Shown here: positions 55,371-63,938 of the stretch, in pieces
Position numbering within the stretch: position 1 is the stretch's first letter
Layout of the letters: each line of letters starts with the position of its first letter
NCBI RefSeq assembly: GCF_005405925.1
Contig: NZ_BJHV01000001.1
Coordinates: 10,850,001 to 10,914,000 of the forward strand
Reading direction: 5' to 3'
DNA: 64,000 nt
DNA from: Streptomyces antimycoticus
Lineage (GTDB): Bacteria; Actinomycetota; Actinomycetes; Streptomycetales; Streptomycetaceae
Notes under the pieces: model-generated
Database searches by the model: none
Seen by the model: the letters and a program-made list of their open reading frames with translations, nothing else
What the model was told of the DNA's origin: nothing
Translations under genes and position numbers: made by a program

Positions 55371-55760
55371 TTTCTCTGGCGAGTCCAGGCTCGGGCAGTC
55401 CCATCGGTGCGGCCGGGTAGCGATGGCGTAGGCAGCTCCGTCGTCTCGCTGCCGCTTCCGACGGTCGATGTCCTTGCGGGCCTCCTCCTCGGCGCGGCCG
55501 GTTTCCTCACAGATGCGGCAGAGACCCTTGGTGTGTCCGTATGAACACTCACCGCACCGCCCGCACGGGACGCACCCGTGCGTACGCCCGTTCCTGCGAC
55601 AACGGTGCCGGCGGACCAGGATGCCGGGTTGCCGACCATGGTGCGGCCCAGTCTCGGCGACCCCGGCATCGACCAGCTCATCAACGAACGGCCGTACCTG
55701 CTGCACGTCCTCCAGCCCAATCGGCCGGGCCACGTCTTCCGTGGTGATCCCGTCGTCCAC
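55371..55760 (-). CDS. hypothetical, winged-helix-like plus Cys motif, 3' end unclear
   Basis: Reverse frame from about 55760: MDDGITTEDVARPIGLEDVQ, QVRPFVDELVDAGVAETGPH (looks like a winged-helix DNA-binding segment), then HGCVPCGRCGECSYGHTKGL, CRICEETGRAEEEARKDIDR with six Cys in a zinc-ribbon-like pattern, YAIATRPHRWDCPSLDSPEK. The frame has no stop of its own and runs on into other DNA, so the 3' end is unclear or lost. Not recognised; the domain reading is inference. Confidence 0.35.
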
Positions 55761-55778
55761 TCGGGCCTGTGGCAGTAG

Positions 55779-56243
55779 CTAGCTGGCTCGGGAGTCCTGA
55801 GGGTCTGCGCCGCGGCGCCGGGCGATGAGTTCGTGCTCGATGCGCCGGAGTGTGGCGTTGACGGTCTCGATGGTGGCGGGGTCGTCGACGATGCCCCGGA
55901 GGGTCTGGTCCCAGTTGTCGCGGAGGTATTGCAGATTCTGGTAGGCCTTTTCCGTGGGGTACAGGCACACGCCTCGCGCGTTGCCGCTGTCCACCACGCG
56001 GTCCACCAGGCCCCTTTTCTCCAAGCCGCGCAGTACGCGGCTGAAGTTGCTCGAGGGGAGCAGGGCCGCCTCCGCCGCGGCACGCGCCGAGGTGCCGGGG
56101 TGGTGGTGGATGTACCGCATGACGCTGATCTCGATCGGCGTGCACGGCTCGAACGAGGGATCGGTCGGGGGGCGCAGCTGTCGCCCCACGGCGAAGATCA
56201 GGTCGGCCAGCTCGTGGAGGCCGGCGGCTTCGACATCGCTCAT
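55779..56243 (-). CDS. MarR family transcriptional regulator
   Basis: 154 residues. Winged helix: CTPIEISVMRYIHHHPGTSA, AAEAALLPSSNFSRVLRGLE, KRGLVDRVVDSGNARGVCLY, with flanking dimer helices (LHELADLIFAVGRQL; IETVNATLRRIEHELIARRR). ATG 56243. Divergent from the SDR gene with a clear palindromic site between. Probably represses both. Intact. Confidence 0.92.
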   Translation of the reverse strand: MSDVEAAGLHELADLIFAVGRQLRPPTDPSFEPCTPIEISVMRYIHHHPGTSARAAAEAALLPSSNFSRVLRGLEKRGLVDRVVDSGNARGVCLYPTEKAYQNLQYLRDNWDQTLRGIVDDPATIETVNATLRRIEHELIARRRGADPQDSRAS

Positions 56244-56263
56244 ACCGTGACGACGCCCTTCCT

Positions 56264-56296
56264 ATTGCGTGATAGCTATCGCGTGATAGCGTCAAT
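56264..56296. promoter_or_regulatory. MarR operator candidate
   Basis: ATTGCGTGATAGCTATCGCG followed by TGATAGCGTCAAT: GATAGCTATC is a perfect palindrome, CTATC-GCGT-GATAG a second overlapping one, and the outer ATTG/CAAT also pair. Located 20 bases from the MarR start and about 80 from the SDR start. Confidence 0.75.
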
Positions 56297-56376
56297 GGTG
56301 AGTGTACCGAACGATCTGGCGCCATAGCCATCGCTTCTTCCGGGGAACTCCCCGGTCCACACAGGAGGAACCGTTC

Positions 56377-57114
56377 ATGGACATCAAAGGATCCGTCGTG
56401 CTTGTGACCGGAGCGTCGTCGGGCATCGGAGCGGCCACTGCCCGAGCCGCCTCCCTGGCCGGGGCGCGAGTGGTCCTCATCGCACGCCGCGAGGAGCGCA
56501 TCCGGCAGCTCGCTGAGGAACTGGGCGAGGACGTGGCCCTGGCCGTGCCGTGCGACGTGACGGACCGAACTCAGGTCGAGGCGGCCGTACGTGCAGCGAC
56601 CGGGAAGTTCGGGCGGATCGATGTGCTGGTGAACAATGCCGGCCAGGGGCTGCAGGCCACTGTTGACGCCATCGACCCCGACGACTTCCGGGCTCTCCTC
56701 GAGCTCAATCTCATCGCGCCCCTGGTGCTGATGCAGGCGGTCCTTCCGCAGATGCGCGAGCGGGAAAGGGGAGCCATCGTCAACGTGAGCTCTGGCATCA
56801 CCTGGTCGACACTGCCCGGGTCCGGTGCGTATGCCGCATCCAAGGCGGCTCTGCAGAAGCTCTCGGCCATCGCCCGCGCCGAGGCCGCCGACGCCGGCAT
56901 CGCCGTGTCGTTGATGTTCCCGTCGATCACCAAGACCGAGTTCGTCGGGACGGTCCGCGGCAGCGTCGAGGACGCGCTGCAGATGGAAGCCTCCAGTGGA
57001 CTGCAACCGCAGTCGCCCGAGGGTGTTGCCGACGCGATCCTCGACCTGATCAGGAGCGGCGACGAGCAGGCCGACTTGGTTCCGGAGATGTTCGGCGGCA
57101 CGGTCAAGGGCTGA
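56377..57114 (+). CDS. short-chain dehydrogenase/reductase
   Basis: 245 residues, classical SDR using NAD(P)H. Rossmann motif VVLVTGASSGIGAATARAAS, NNAGQGL, Ser in IVNVSSGITW, catalytic Tyr/Lys in GAYAASKAALQ. ATG 56377 sits behind ACAGGAGGAACC. Intact. The RRxE following strand 2 (ARREERI) suggests NADP(H) preference. Under control of the divergent MarR gene, a common detoxification pairing. Confidence 0.93.
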   Translation: MDIKGSVVLVTGASSGIGAATARAASLAGARVVLIARREERIRQLAEELGEDVALAVPCDVTDRTQVEAAVRAATGKFGRIDVLVNNAGQGLQATVDAIDPDDFRALLELNLIAPLVLMQAVLPQMRERERGAIVNVSSGITWSTLPGSGAYAASKAALQKLSAIARAEAADAGIAVSLMFPSITKTEFVGTVRGSVEDALQMEASSGLQPQSPEGVADAILDLIRSGDEQADLVPEMFGGTVKG

Positions 57115-57271
57115 CCCGTCACGAGCCGGAAGCGCCCTCAGCACACGACACAGGCGCGGTGAGCCGCGCCCGCGGCCAGGGCAGATCGTCCGCCTCGCCT
57201 GCTGCTGACGAATCGCGCCTGTCAGCAGGTGCGGGCGGCATCACATCCAGGCCGATCCGAAGGAGGAAACG

Positions 57272-58164
57272 GTGGAGATCGGGATAGGGCTGCCCGGTCA
57301 CGTCACAGGGGTCGAGGGACACACCTTGGCGGCGTGGGCGCGGCGGGCCGAGGAACGGAAATTCGCCTCACTGATCGCCAGTGACCGTCTGGCCTGGAGC
57401 ACCCCGGAGCCTTTGATCACGTTGGCCGCGGCAGCCGGGGCCACCGGAGGCATCCGGTTGGTCACCAGCGTGCTGATCGCCCCGCTGCACACCAACCCCG
57501 CGCTGTTCGCCAAGGCGGCGGCGACCTTGGACCGGATCGCCGGCCCCGGGCGGCTGCATCTGGGCGTTGCTCCCGGAGCCAGGGAGGACGACTACCGGGC
57601 AAGCGGCCTGGACTTCACGGCCCGAGGACGCGCCTTGGACCTGCTGGTGGAACGCGTCGCCGCCATCTGGCGAGGCGAACAGGAGGTGGGGCCGGCCCCG
57701 GTCACCCCCGGGGGGCCGGCATGATGGTTCGGGGTACCTCCCAGGCGACACTGCGACGCATCGCCTCCCACGGAACCGGATGGATCGCCGGAAACGGCGA
57801 CATCGACGAATTCACCGCCTTCGCCGCCCGCGTCCGCGGCCAGTGGGCGCAGGCAGGCAGACAAGGCCGCCCGCGTACCAGAGCCACGGTGATGTTCGCC
57901 CTCGGCGACCACGCCCACACGTCGCTCGCTCGCGCCGTCAGCGACTACTACGCCTTCGCCGGCCCCGACTACGTCCGGCACGTCATCGACACGGCGGCCA
58001 CCACCCCCGACCAGATCCGCGCAACCATCGCCGCCTACGACGCAGCCGGACTCGACGAACTCGTCTTCGTGGGCAACGACGTCAATCCCCGGCAGATCGA
58101 CCTGCTCGCCGACCTCCTCGGCGACGAACTCACATCCCGGATACCCCCAGTGCGCACGGGCTGA
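57272..58164 (+). pseudogene. LLM-class flavin-dependent oxidoreductase, split in two frames
   Basis: GTG 57272 behind AAGGAGG: MEIGIGLPGHVTGVEGHTLA, RLAWSTPEPLITLAAAAGAT, GAREDDYRASGLDFTARGRA, then TPGGPA and TGA at 57722-57724. The continuation is one frame over from ATG 57721 (MVRGTSQATLRRIASHGTGW), HVIDTAATTPDQIRATIAAY to 58164. Family consensus has a continuous TPGGPPLMFGG here, so one base was lost. The stop and restart overlap as ATGA, so the two halves could still be co-translated. Confidence 0.8.
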
Positions 58165-58304
58165 CCCGGCACCCCAGAGGCCCTCGGCCAATGACAGGAG
58201 ACCGGCACACCCGGCCTCGCAGCCACCGCGGACCGACAGCCCTCGGCGGCACGGTGCGCTCTCTCCCGTCGGTGCGGGCCCACTCCCACTCTCAAGGAGC
58301 CGAA

Positions 58305-58702
58305 ATGGCACATGCGTTGAACCACATCATCGTCCATTGCCGCAACCGGCGAGAGTCCGCCGCGTTTCTTGCCGACCTGATGCACGCCCCACTCCCCTGA
58401 ACTGGGGTCGATTCACCCAGGTCACCACGGCGAACAACGTCAGCATCGACTTCGCCGACGACCTGGTCCCCCACGATCGAATCAACGAAAGCCACATCGC
58501 CTTCCTCGTGACCGACGAAGAGTTCGACACGGTCCTGGCCTGCCTGAAGAAGAACGACGTCCCTTTCTGGCCGGACCCGGGCAAATCCCGTGAGGGCAAG
58601 ATCAACCACAATGACGGCGGTCGTGGGCTCTACACCCTCGACCCCGGCGGAACGGTCCTGGCCGAGTTCATCACCACGCCCTACGGCGAGGGACCGGCTT
58701 AA
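58305..58702 (+). pseudogene. VOC-family (glyoxalase-like) protein, frameshifted
   Basis: ATG 58305 behind AAGGAG: MAHALNHIIVHCRNRRESAA, FLADLMHAPLP, stop. One base over: LNWGRFTQVTTANNVSIDFA, INESHIAFLVTDEEFDTVLA, GRGLYTLDPGGTVLAEFITT, stop 58702. Metal-site His (NHIIVH, ESHIAF) and Glu (AEFITT) are all present, so a single lost base near 58395 is the only lesion. Substrate unknown. Confidence 0.8.
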
Positions 58703-58845
58703 TACGCGCCGGTCGCCCGCAGTCCAGCGGGAACAGCGGCTGCTCGGTCTCGCCGGCGAAGTCCGGCGCGTCCCGTGTGCCGGGGCGTCCACGACGGGAC
58801 AGGAGGTCCGTCCTCGGCCTTCGAGACCAGGGAAGGGTGAAGGCC

Positions 58846-59307
58846 ATGGCCGGTGCAAGGGCGGGCGTTTTCGGCGCCCTGACCAAGGACCACCGCGACC
58901 AGCTCATGTCACTCGCCCGTGAGGTGTCCTTCGAGACGGGCGAGCGTGTCTTCGACGAGGGTGGCAAGGCCGACCGCTTCTGGATCATCCACACGGGGAC
59001 GGTCGCCCTCGATCTTCACGTGCCGGGTCGGCGTGCGGCGGTCGTCGAGACCCTCGGTGCCGGGAAAATGCTGGGCTGGTCCTGGTTCGTCGCTCCCCGG
59101 CGCTGGCACCTGGGAGCCGAGGCGAGCAGCCCGGCCCGTGCCTACGAGTTCGATGCGGAGGCGGTCCGTGAGCTGTGCCAGAAGGACCCGGCGCTTGATC
59201 ACGTCCTGTGTTCCTATGTGGCCGGGGTGATAGCGGACCGGCTCAGGGCGGCCCGGGTGTGGTTGCTGGGCCTGTACGCGCCCTATGGCGCAGGCGACGT
59301 GTCCTGA
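58846..59307 (+). CDS. cyclic-nucleotide-binding domain protein
   Basis: 153 residues, a lone cNMP-binding beta-roll: FGALTKDHRDQLMSLAREVS, FETGERVFDEGGKADRFWII, HTGTVALDLHVPGRRAAVVE, TLGAGKMLGWSWFVAPRRWH (phosphate cassette region, family GExxGExALL is not conserved, so binding is doubtful), ARAYEFDAEAVRELCQKDPA. No helix-turn-helix follows, unlike Crp. ATG 58846 with GGAAGG nine bases upstream. Intact. Confidence 0.85.
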   Translation: MAGARAGVFGALTKDHRDQLMSLAREVSFETGERVFDEGGKADRFWIIHTGTVALDLHVPGRRAAVVETLGAGKMLGWSWFVAPRRWHLGAEASSPARAYEFDAEAVRELCQKDPALDHVLCSYVAGVIADRLRAARVWLLGLYAPYGAGDVS

Positions 59308-59487
59308 AGGCGATGGGCGGAGGTCTCAGGTGCCCGAGACTCCGCCGGCGCGTCCGGCATCCCGGCCGGACCTGAGGGACGGTGGTGCCGCGGACAGCCC
59401 GACTGACACCGTAGGAGCCATGGGAGCAGAAGGAACGACGCCGGGACCGGAAGCCCTCCTGCACAGTGGCCTGACAACTCTGGGGAG

Positions 59488-59943
59488 GTGGCGTGCCGCT
59501 ATCAGGCGGATGAGATATGCCCCGAGGATCTGCCGGTGATCGCTGCTGAGGCCCTCGCGGCCGGTCTGGACAGCCCGACGCTGTGCGAACTCGCCGGTTG
59601 GCCTCGTCATGCGGATGCCCGCGATATCCGCGACGCGTTCGAGCAAGCACTCGCCGAGTCCGGAATCGAGTTGCCTGATCCCAGCCTGGCACGGCGCCAC
59701 GCTCTGCGCCGGCTGGCCGCGAGACTCATCGATGGAGAAACCGCTCCCGCCGACCTGGTGACGGACGACTGGTGGGAGACCGAGGTCGAGACCGCGGCCG
59801 AGCGATCGTTCGTGGCGCTGATCCCGCAATGCGAGTGCTGCATCGAGTACACGCTGGGGCTTGACCAGCAGACGTGGACGGCCCAGCTGCGGATTGCCGC
59901 CCTGGCCCTGACATCGTCTCCGCCGATCGGCCCCGGATGCTGA
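59488..59943 (+). CDS. conserved hypothetical protein
   Basis: 151 residues from GTG 59488: YQADEICPEDLPVIAAEALA, AGLDSPTLCELAGWPRHADA, RDAFEQALAESGIELPDPSL, ARRHALRRLAARLIDGETAP. This resembles a helical streptomycete family of unknown function (DICPDDLP...LDSPAL...LAG). GGGGAG lies directly before the GTG, an unusually short spacing. The C-terminal 30 residues may be shifted. Confidence 0.55.
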   Translation: MACRYQADEICPEDLPVIAAEALAAGLDSPTLCELAGWPRHADARDIRDAFEQALAESGIELPDPSLARRHALRRLAARLIDGETAPADLVTDDWWETEVETAAERSFVALIPQCECCIEYTLGLDQQTWTAQLRIAALALTSSPPIGPGC

Positions 59944-60194
59944 CTCTGCCCGGCATGCTCACCGTCGACAATGCCTGAGGAGCTGAGCGCCTGTGTGCGA
60001 TCTCTTGGGTTGGTGTCGGTGGTGGTGAGAGTCGGTCGCGCTGGTCCGGGGGTTGGTGTTACGGGGCTGGTCAGTGGGTGTTTGCGGGTGGGTGGTCCGC
60101 TGTCATGAGATGAGAGATTGATGGGTGGGATCGCTGTCGTGGGGCTTTATCGCATGGCAGCTGATGCGGTCTCAGGTTCGAGAGTTCTTATGCG

Positions 60195-61457
60195 GTGAGG
60201 TGGGCCGGGCCGTGTGATCGTGGGGTGGATCAACAGGTAGAGGCCGGTCGTGGGCCTGTGCTGCCCAGGGAGTTGGTGGTGCGTCGTCTGCTGGAGCGGC
60301 AGCAGGCGGGGGAGCTGGCCACGCGGCATGTGCGTGCGGTCGCTGAGACGGTGGGTGTCTCGGAGCGTACGGTGTGGCGCCGGCTGGAGCAGGCCAAGAC
60401 GACCGGGCAGGTGGAGGCGCCGGTCCGGCAGGGGTATGCGGTGTCGGACGAGGTGTGGGCGCTGCCGGGCGAGGTGGGAGGGAATGTCGCTGAGCTGAGG
60501 CGCCGGCTGGCCACGGCTGGCGGCGGGGCGTCGGTTCCGCCGGCGTCGACGCTGCACCGGGTGATCCGCAGGGACCGCCGGGCGGGCCGGGCGTTGATGG
60601 TCGAGCGGGAGCCTGAGGTGGCCGGGTCACGCAGGCCCGATCCGCTCAGCGAGCTCGGCCTGAACGTCGTGGCCGGCCAAGGTACAGGCGGGCAGGTTTT
60701 TCTGCGGGAGCAGAAGCATCTGGCGCAGGTCCCGGTCCTGGTGCCGGGCGCGCAGGTGGTGCACACGCCTGCTGTGCGGTCGGTGCTGCGGACGGTCGCG
60801 CACGCGGCCGCGGTCGGGGCGGTGGCGTGTCTGTACGGCGATGCCGGCCAGGGCAAGACTGTCGCGTTGCAGTACGCCCTGTCGCAGCTGCCGCACCCGG
60901 CCCGGGTCCGTCGGGTCCATGTCGGTGTGCACCCGACGGTTCCCGAGCTGCGCCGGGTGCTCGCGGACGCCCTGGAGCTGGGCAGGCGTCTGCCGCGCGG
61001 GGCGGGAGAGGCCGATCTGATGCTGGTGAACGCGCTACGGCAGCCTCGTGTGCTGGTGCTGGACGAGGCACAGCGCCTTCCGGGGCCTGCGCTGGAGTTT
61101 CTGCGTGGGTTGTGGGACCACCCGGACACGGACACGGCACTTGTGCTCGCGGGTGCGGGCGGCGAACGGGCGCTGCGCCGTGTGCCTGCGCTGGCCTCTC
61201 GGGTGCTGACCTGGGAGCTGGTGCCGCGCCTTGGTCCGCGCGAGGTGGCCACCGTGATGGCTGCCTTCCACCCGCTGTGGGAGGACGTGAGCGAGGACGA
61301 TGTCGCGTGGGTGGACGAGCATGTGGGACACGGCAACTTCCGGACCTGGGCGAAGCTGACCTCGCACCTGACCGCCGAGACCTATGGCAAGAGCCGGGCG
61401 GTGGTGGACCGCCAGATGCTGGAGCGGGCCTGCGCACGGCTCATGGGGTCGCTGTGA
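60195..61457 (+). CDS. TniB-type AAA+ ATPase fused to a transposase-like DNA-binding N-terminus
   Basis: 420 residues (410 if the GTG at 60225 is used). Part 1 (about 28-165): helix-turn-helix LATRHVRAVAETVGVSERTV, WRRLEQAK, then VPPASTLHRVIRRDRRAGRA; the next gene, a TniA-type transposase, has the same series (TTRHVRLMADSLEVTERTVW, PTLHRAIHRD). Part 2 (about 170-420): AAA+ ATPase with Walker A LYGDAGQGKTVALQYALSQL, Walker B RVLVLDEAQRLPGPALEFLR, sensor region DTALVLAGAGGERALRR, ending FRTWAKLTSHLTAETYG. TniB/TnsC ATPases pick target DNA and activate the transposase. No catalytic DDE core is present. Frame intact; stop overlaps the next start (GTGA). Confidence 0.85.
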   Translation: MRWAGPCDRGVDQQVEAGRGPVLPRELVVRRLLERQQAGELATRHVRAVAETVGVSERTVWRRLEQAKTTGQVEAPVRQGYAVSDEVWALPGEVGGNVAELRRRLATAGGGASVPPASTLHRVIRRDRRAGRALMVEREPEVAGSRRPDPLSELGLNVVAGQGTGGQVFLREQKHLAQVPVLVPGAQVVHTPAVRSVLRTVAHAAAVGAVACLYGDAGQGKTVALQYALSQLPHPARVRRVHVGVHPTVPELRRVLADALELGRRLPRGAGEADLMLVNALRQPRVLVLDEAQRLPGPALEFLRGLWDHPDTDTALVLAGAGGERALRRVPALASRVLTWELVPRLGPREVATVMAAFHPLWEDVSEDDVAWVDEHVGHGNFRTWAKLTSHLTAETYGKSRAVVDRQMLERACARLMGSL

Positions 61458-63065
61458 CTGGCGCAGCCGGGCGGCCGGAACAGGGCGCTTCCCGCTCCGG
61501 TGCGCATGGGGAGAGCGGGGGCGTGCGGGGAGGCCTGCCTTCTTCCTCCCTGTCGGCGCTGCGCGGCCCTGCCGTGCGCAGGCTGCTAGCCCTGCGGCAG
61601 GAACAGAGACTGACGACCCGACACGTACGGCTGATGGCGGACTCGTTGGAAGTGACTGAGCGCACGGTGTGGCGGTGGCTGGCCGCTGCCGAGCGCGATG
61701 AAGCCGCCGCTGAGGAGCCCGGGGCGCGGGCCCAGAGCCGGGACCGCTTCTCTGTCACCCCCGAAGTGCGCCGCCTGCTGGCCTTGTGGAAGGGCAACGT
61801 CGCGGCGGTCCATCGTGAGCTGACCGCTCGCGCGGCCAGGGGCGAGGGGGCCCGCCTCCGTCGATTCCGACGCTGCACCGGGCGATCCACCGTGATCTGA
61901 CGCCGGGGGAGCGGGCCGGACTTGCGGGTGGGGAGCGGGCGGCACGTAAGCACGATGTGTTCCTGGCCCGGCCGCGGGGTTGGCGCAACCAGGTGTGGGA
62001 GACCGACCACGTGCAGGCCCCGGTTCTGGTCGACGTTGATGGCAGGGCCCGCCGGCCGTGGATCACCTGGTTCACCGACTGCGCCACCAACGCGATCACC
62101 GGTGTCGCGGTGACACCGGTGCATCCGTCGCGGGAGTCGGTGCTGTCCGCGCTGCGCTCCGCAGTCCTGCGCGAGGACCCCTACGGCCCGTTCGGCGGCC
62201 TGCCCGAGAAAGTACGTGTCGACCGTGGCAAGGACTTCCTGTCCCGGACGGTAACCGCCGCGTTCGACCTCCTGGACGTGACGGTGGAGGACCTGCCCGC
62301 CTACACCCCCACCTCAAGGGCACTGTGGAGGGGCTGAACCGGGCGGTGGAGAGCATGTTCCTGGCCGCGCTGCCCGGCTATGCCCGCCAGCCGCGCCCCG
62401 GCAAACGGCCTTCCCGCCCGAAGGACGAGGTGCTGCTCGGCTTCGAGGACTTCACCGCCCGGCTGCTGGACTGGACACGGTGGTGGAACACCGAACACTG
62501 CCCCGCACCCCTGCGGGGCAGGACTCCACTTGAAGTGTGGCAGGACGATCCCACCCCGCTGCGGGACGTGCCGGCCGCGGATCTGTGGACGTTCACCCTG
62601 GAGGACGCCGGCACCCGCACGCTGACCACCCGCGGCATCCGCTTCAGGAAACGCGACTACGTGGGGCCGTGGATGACCGGCCAGGCCGGAACCCAGGTCC
62701 GCATCCGCTTCATGCCCCACCACGACCACCGCATCGAGGTCTACCACGCCGCCACCGGCCGCTACCTCGGACCCGCGGACCTGGCCGACCAGGCCACTGA
62801 GGAACAGGTCAGCGCCGTACGGCGAGCCCGGGCCGCCCGCAGCCGCCGTCTGAAGAAGGACCTCGAAGCTGCCCAGCGCGAGCGCTACGCCGCCGCTACC
62901 CAGGCCGAACCCCCTCGGCGGCTCGGCGCACTGACCGGTGCACAGGCCGACACCGAACTCGCCCGGAACGCCGACACCAGCCTGTCGCAGCTCGCGCTGC
63001 CGGACGTCATCCCGCCCGCCGCGCCCCGGCCGACTGGCGTACCCCGCCATCCCTGGCCGCGCTGA
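61454..63065 (+). pseudogene. TniA/TnsB-type (Mu-like) DDE transposase, two frameshifts
   Basis: GTG 61454 overlaps the preceding stop. N-terminal HTH TTRHVRLMADSLEVTERTVW, LLALWKGNVAAVHRELTARA; a one-base slip near 61850; then TLHRAIHRDLTPGERAGLAG, catalytic D in VWETDHVQAPVLVDVDGRAR, D in EKVRVDRGKDFLSRTVTAAF; a second slip near 62315 in a C-run; then HLKGTVEGLNRAVESMF with the Glu, WWNTEHCPAPLRGRTPLEVW, and the Mu-type C-terminal barrel (RGIRFRKRDYVGPWMTGQAG) to 63065. With two bases restored it would be 537 residues with a complete D-D-E. Confidence 0.85.
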
Positions 63066-63180
63066 CCACGACGGCCCGCCCCGCCCCGCTCCCGCCAGGC
63101 CGTGACTCCGCCCCCGCAGTCCCCGACGGCCCGGCCGGACGGGCCGTACCCTCCACCACCGACGAAGACGGAGACGCCTC

Positions 63181-63925
63181 GTGACCGCGGCCACCTACCA
63201 GTACGTCGACCTGCCCGACGCCTCCGTGGTCACCACCCGCGCCCTGCTCACCGCCCGCGAGAACATCACCGACACCGTCGCCGCCCGCGCGATGATGTGC
63301 ATCCACGGCGGCGCCGGCTTCGGCAAAACCCTCGCCGTCAACACCTGCCTGCGCGAACTCGAACCCGCCGGCGAGGACGTCCGCAAGATCACCTTCCGGG
63401 CCCGGCCCACCGCCCGAGCGGTGTGCTATGAACTGTTCACCGCCCTCGACCTGGCCGGCGAGCCACCGCGCCACCCAGCGAATTCGACCGCCTGCTGAAG
63501 ACCGCCCTGGCCGAACGCCCCCGCACTTTCCTCGTCGACGAGGCCCAGTGGCTCAACGGCGAGGCGTTCGAGTACTTCCGCTACCTGTGGGACGAACCCT
63601 CCACCCAGCTCGCGATCATCTTCGTCGGCGGCGAGGGCTGCCACACCGTGCTGCGCCGCGAACCGATGCTCTCCTCCCGCATCTTCATCTGGCAGCACTT
63701 CACCCGCCTCACACCCAGCGAAGTCCTCGACGTCATCCCTCTGTTCCACCCCATCTGGGCCGACGCCGACCCCGACGACATCACCTTCGCCGACAGCCAC
63801 GCCGCACACGGCAACTTCCGCGCCTGGGCCCAACTGACCGCCCACACCCGCACCGCCCTGGCCCGCACCGGCCGCCCCGCGTCGACCAGGAACTGCTGCG
63901 CTGGGCCTTCAGCCGCCTCGCCTGA
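63181..63925 (+). pseudogene. second TniB-type AAA+ ATPase, frameshifted
   Basis: GTG 63181: YQYVDLPDASVVTTRALLTA, Walker A CIHGGAGFGKTLAVNTCLRE, then a frame change near 63480; EFDRLLKTALAERPRTFLVD with Walker B FLVDEAQWLNGEAFEYFRYL, IIFVGGEGCHTVLRREPMLS, DSHAAHGNFRAWAQLTAHTR; another change near 63880 to RVDQELLRWAFSRLA, stop 63925. Without the HTH it is the plain TniB length (about 250). It aligns by eye with the C-terminal ATPase part of the gene at 60195. Confidence 0.85.
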
Positions 63926-63938
63926 CCACCCCACCGCC

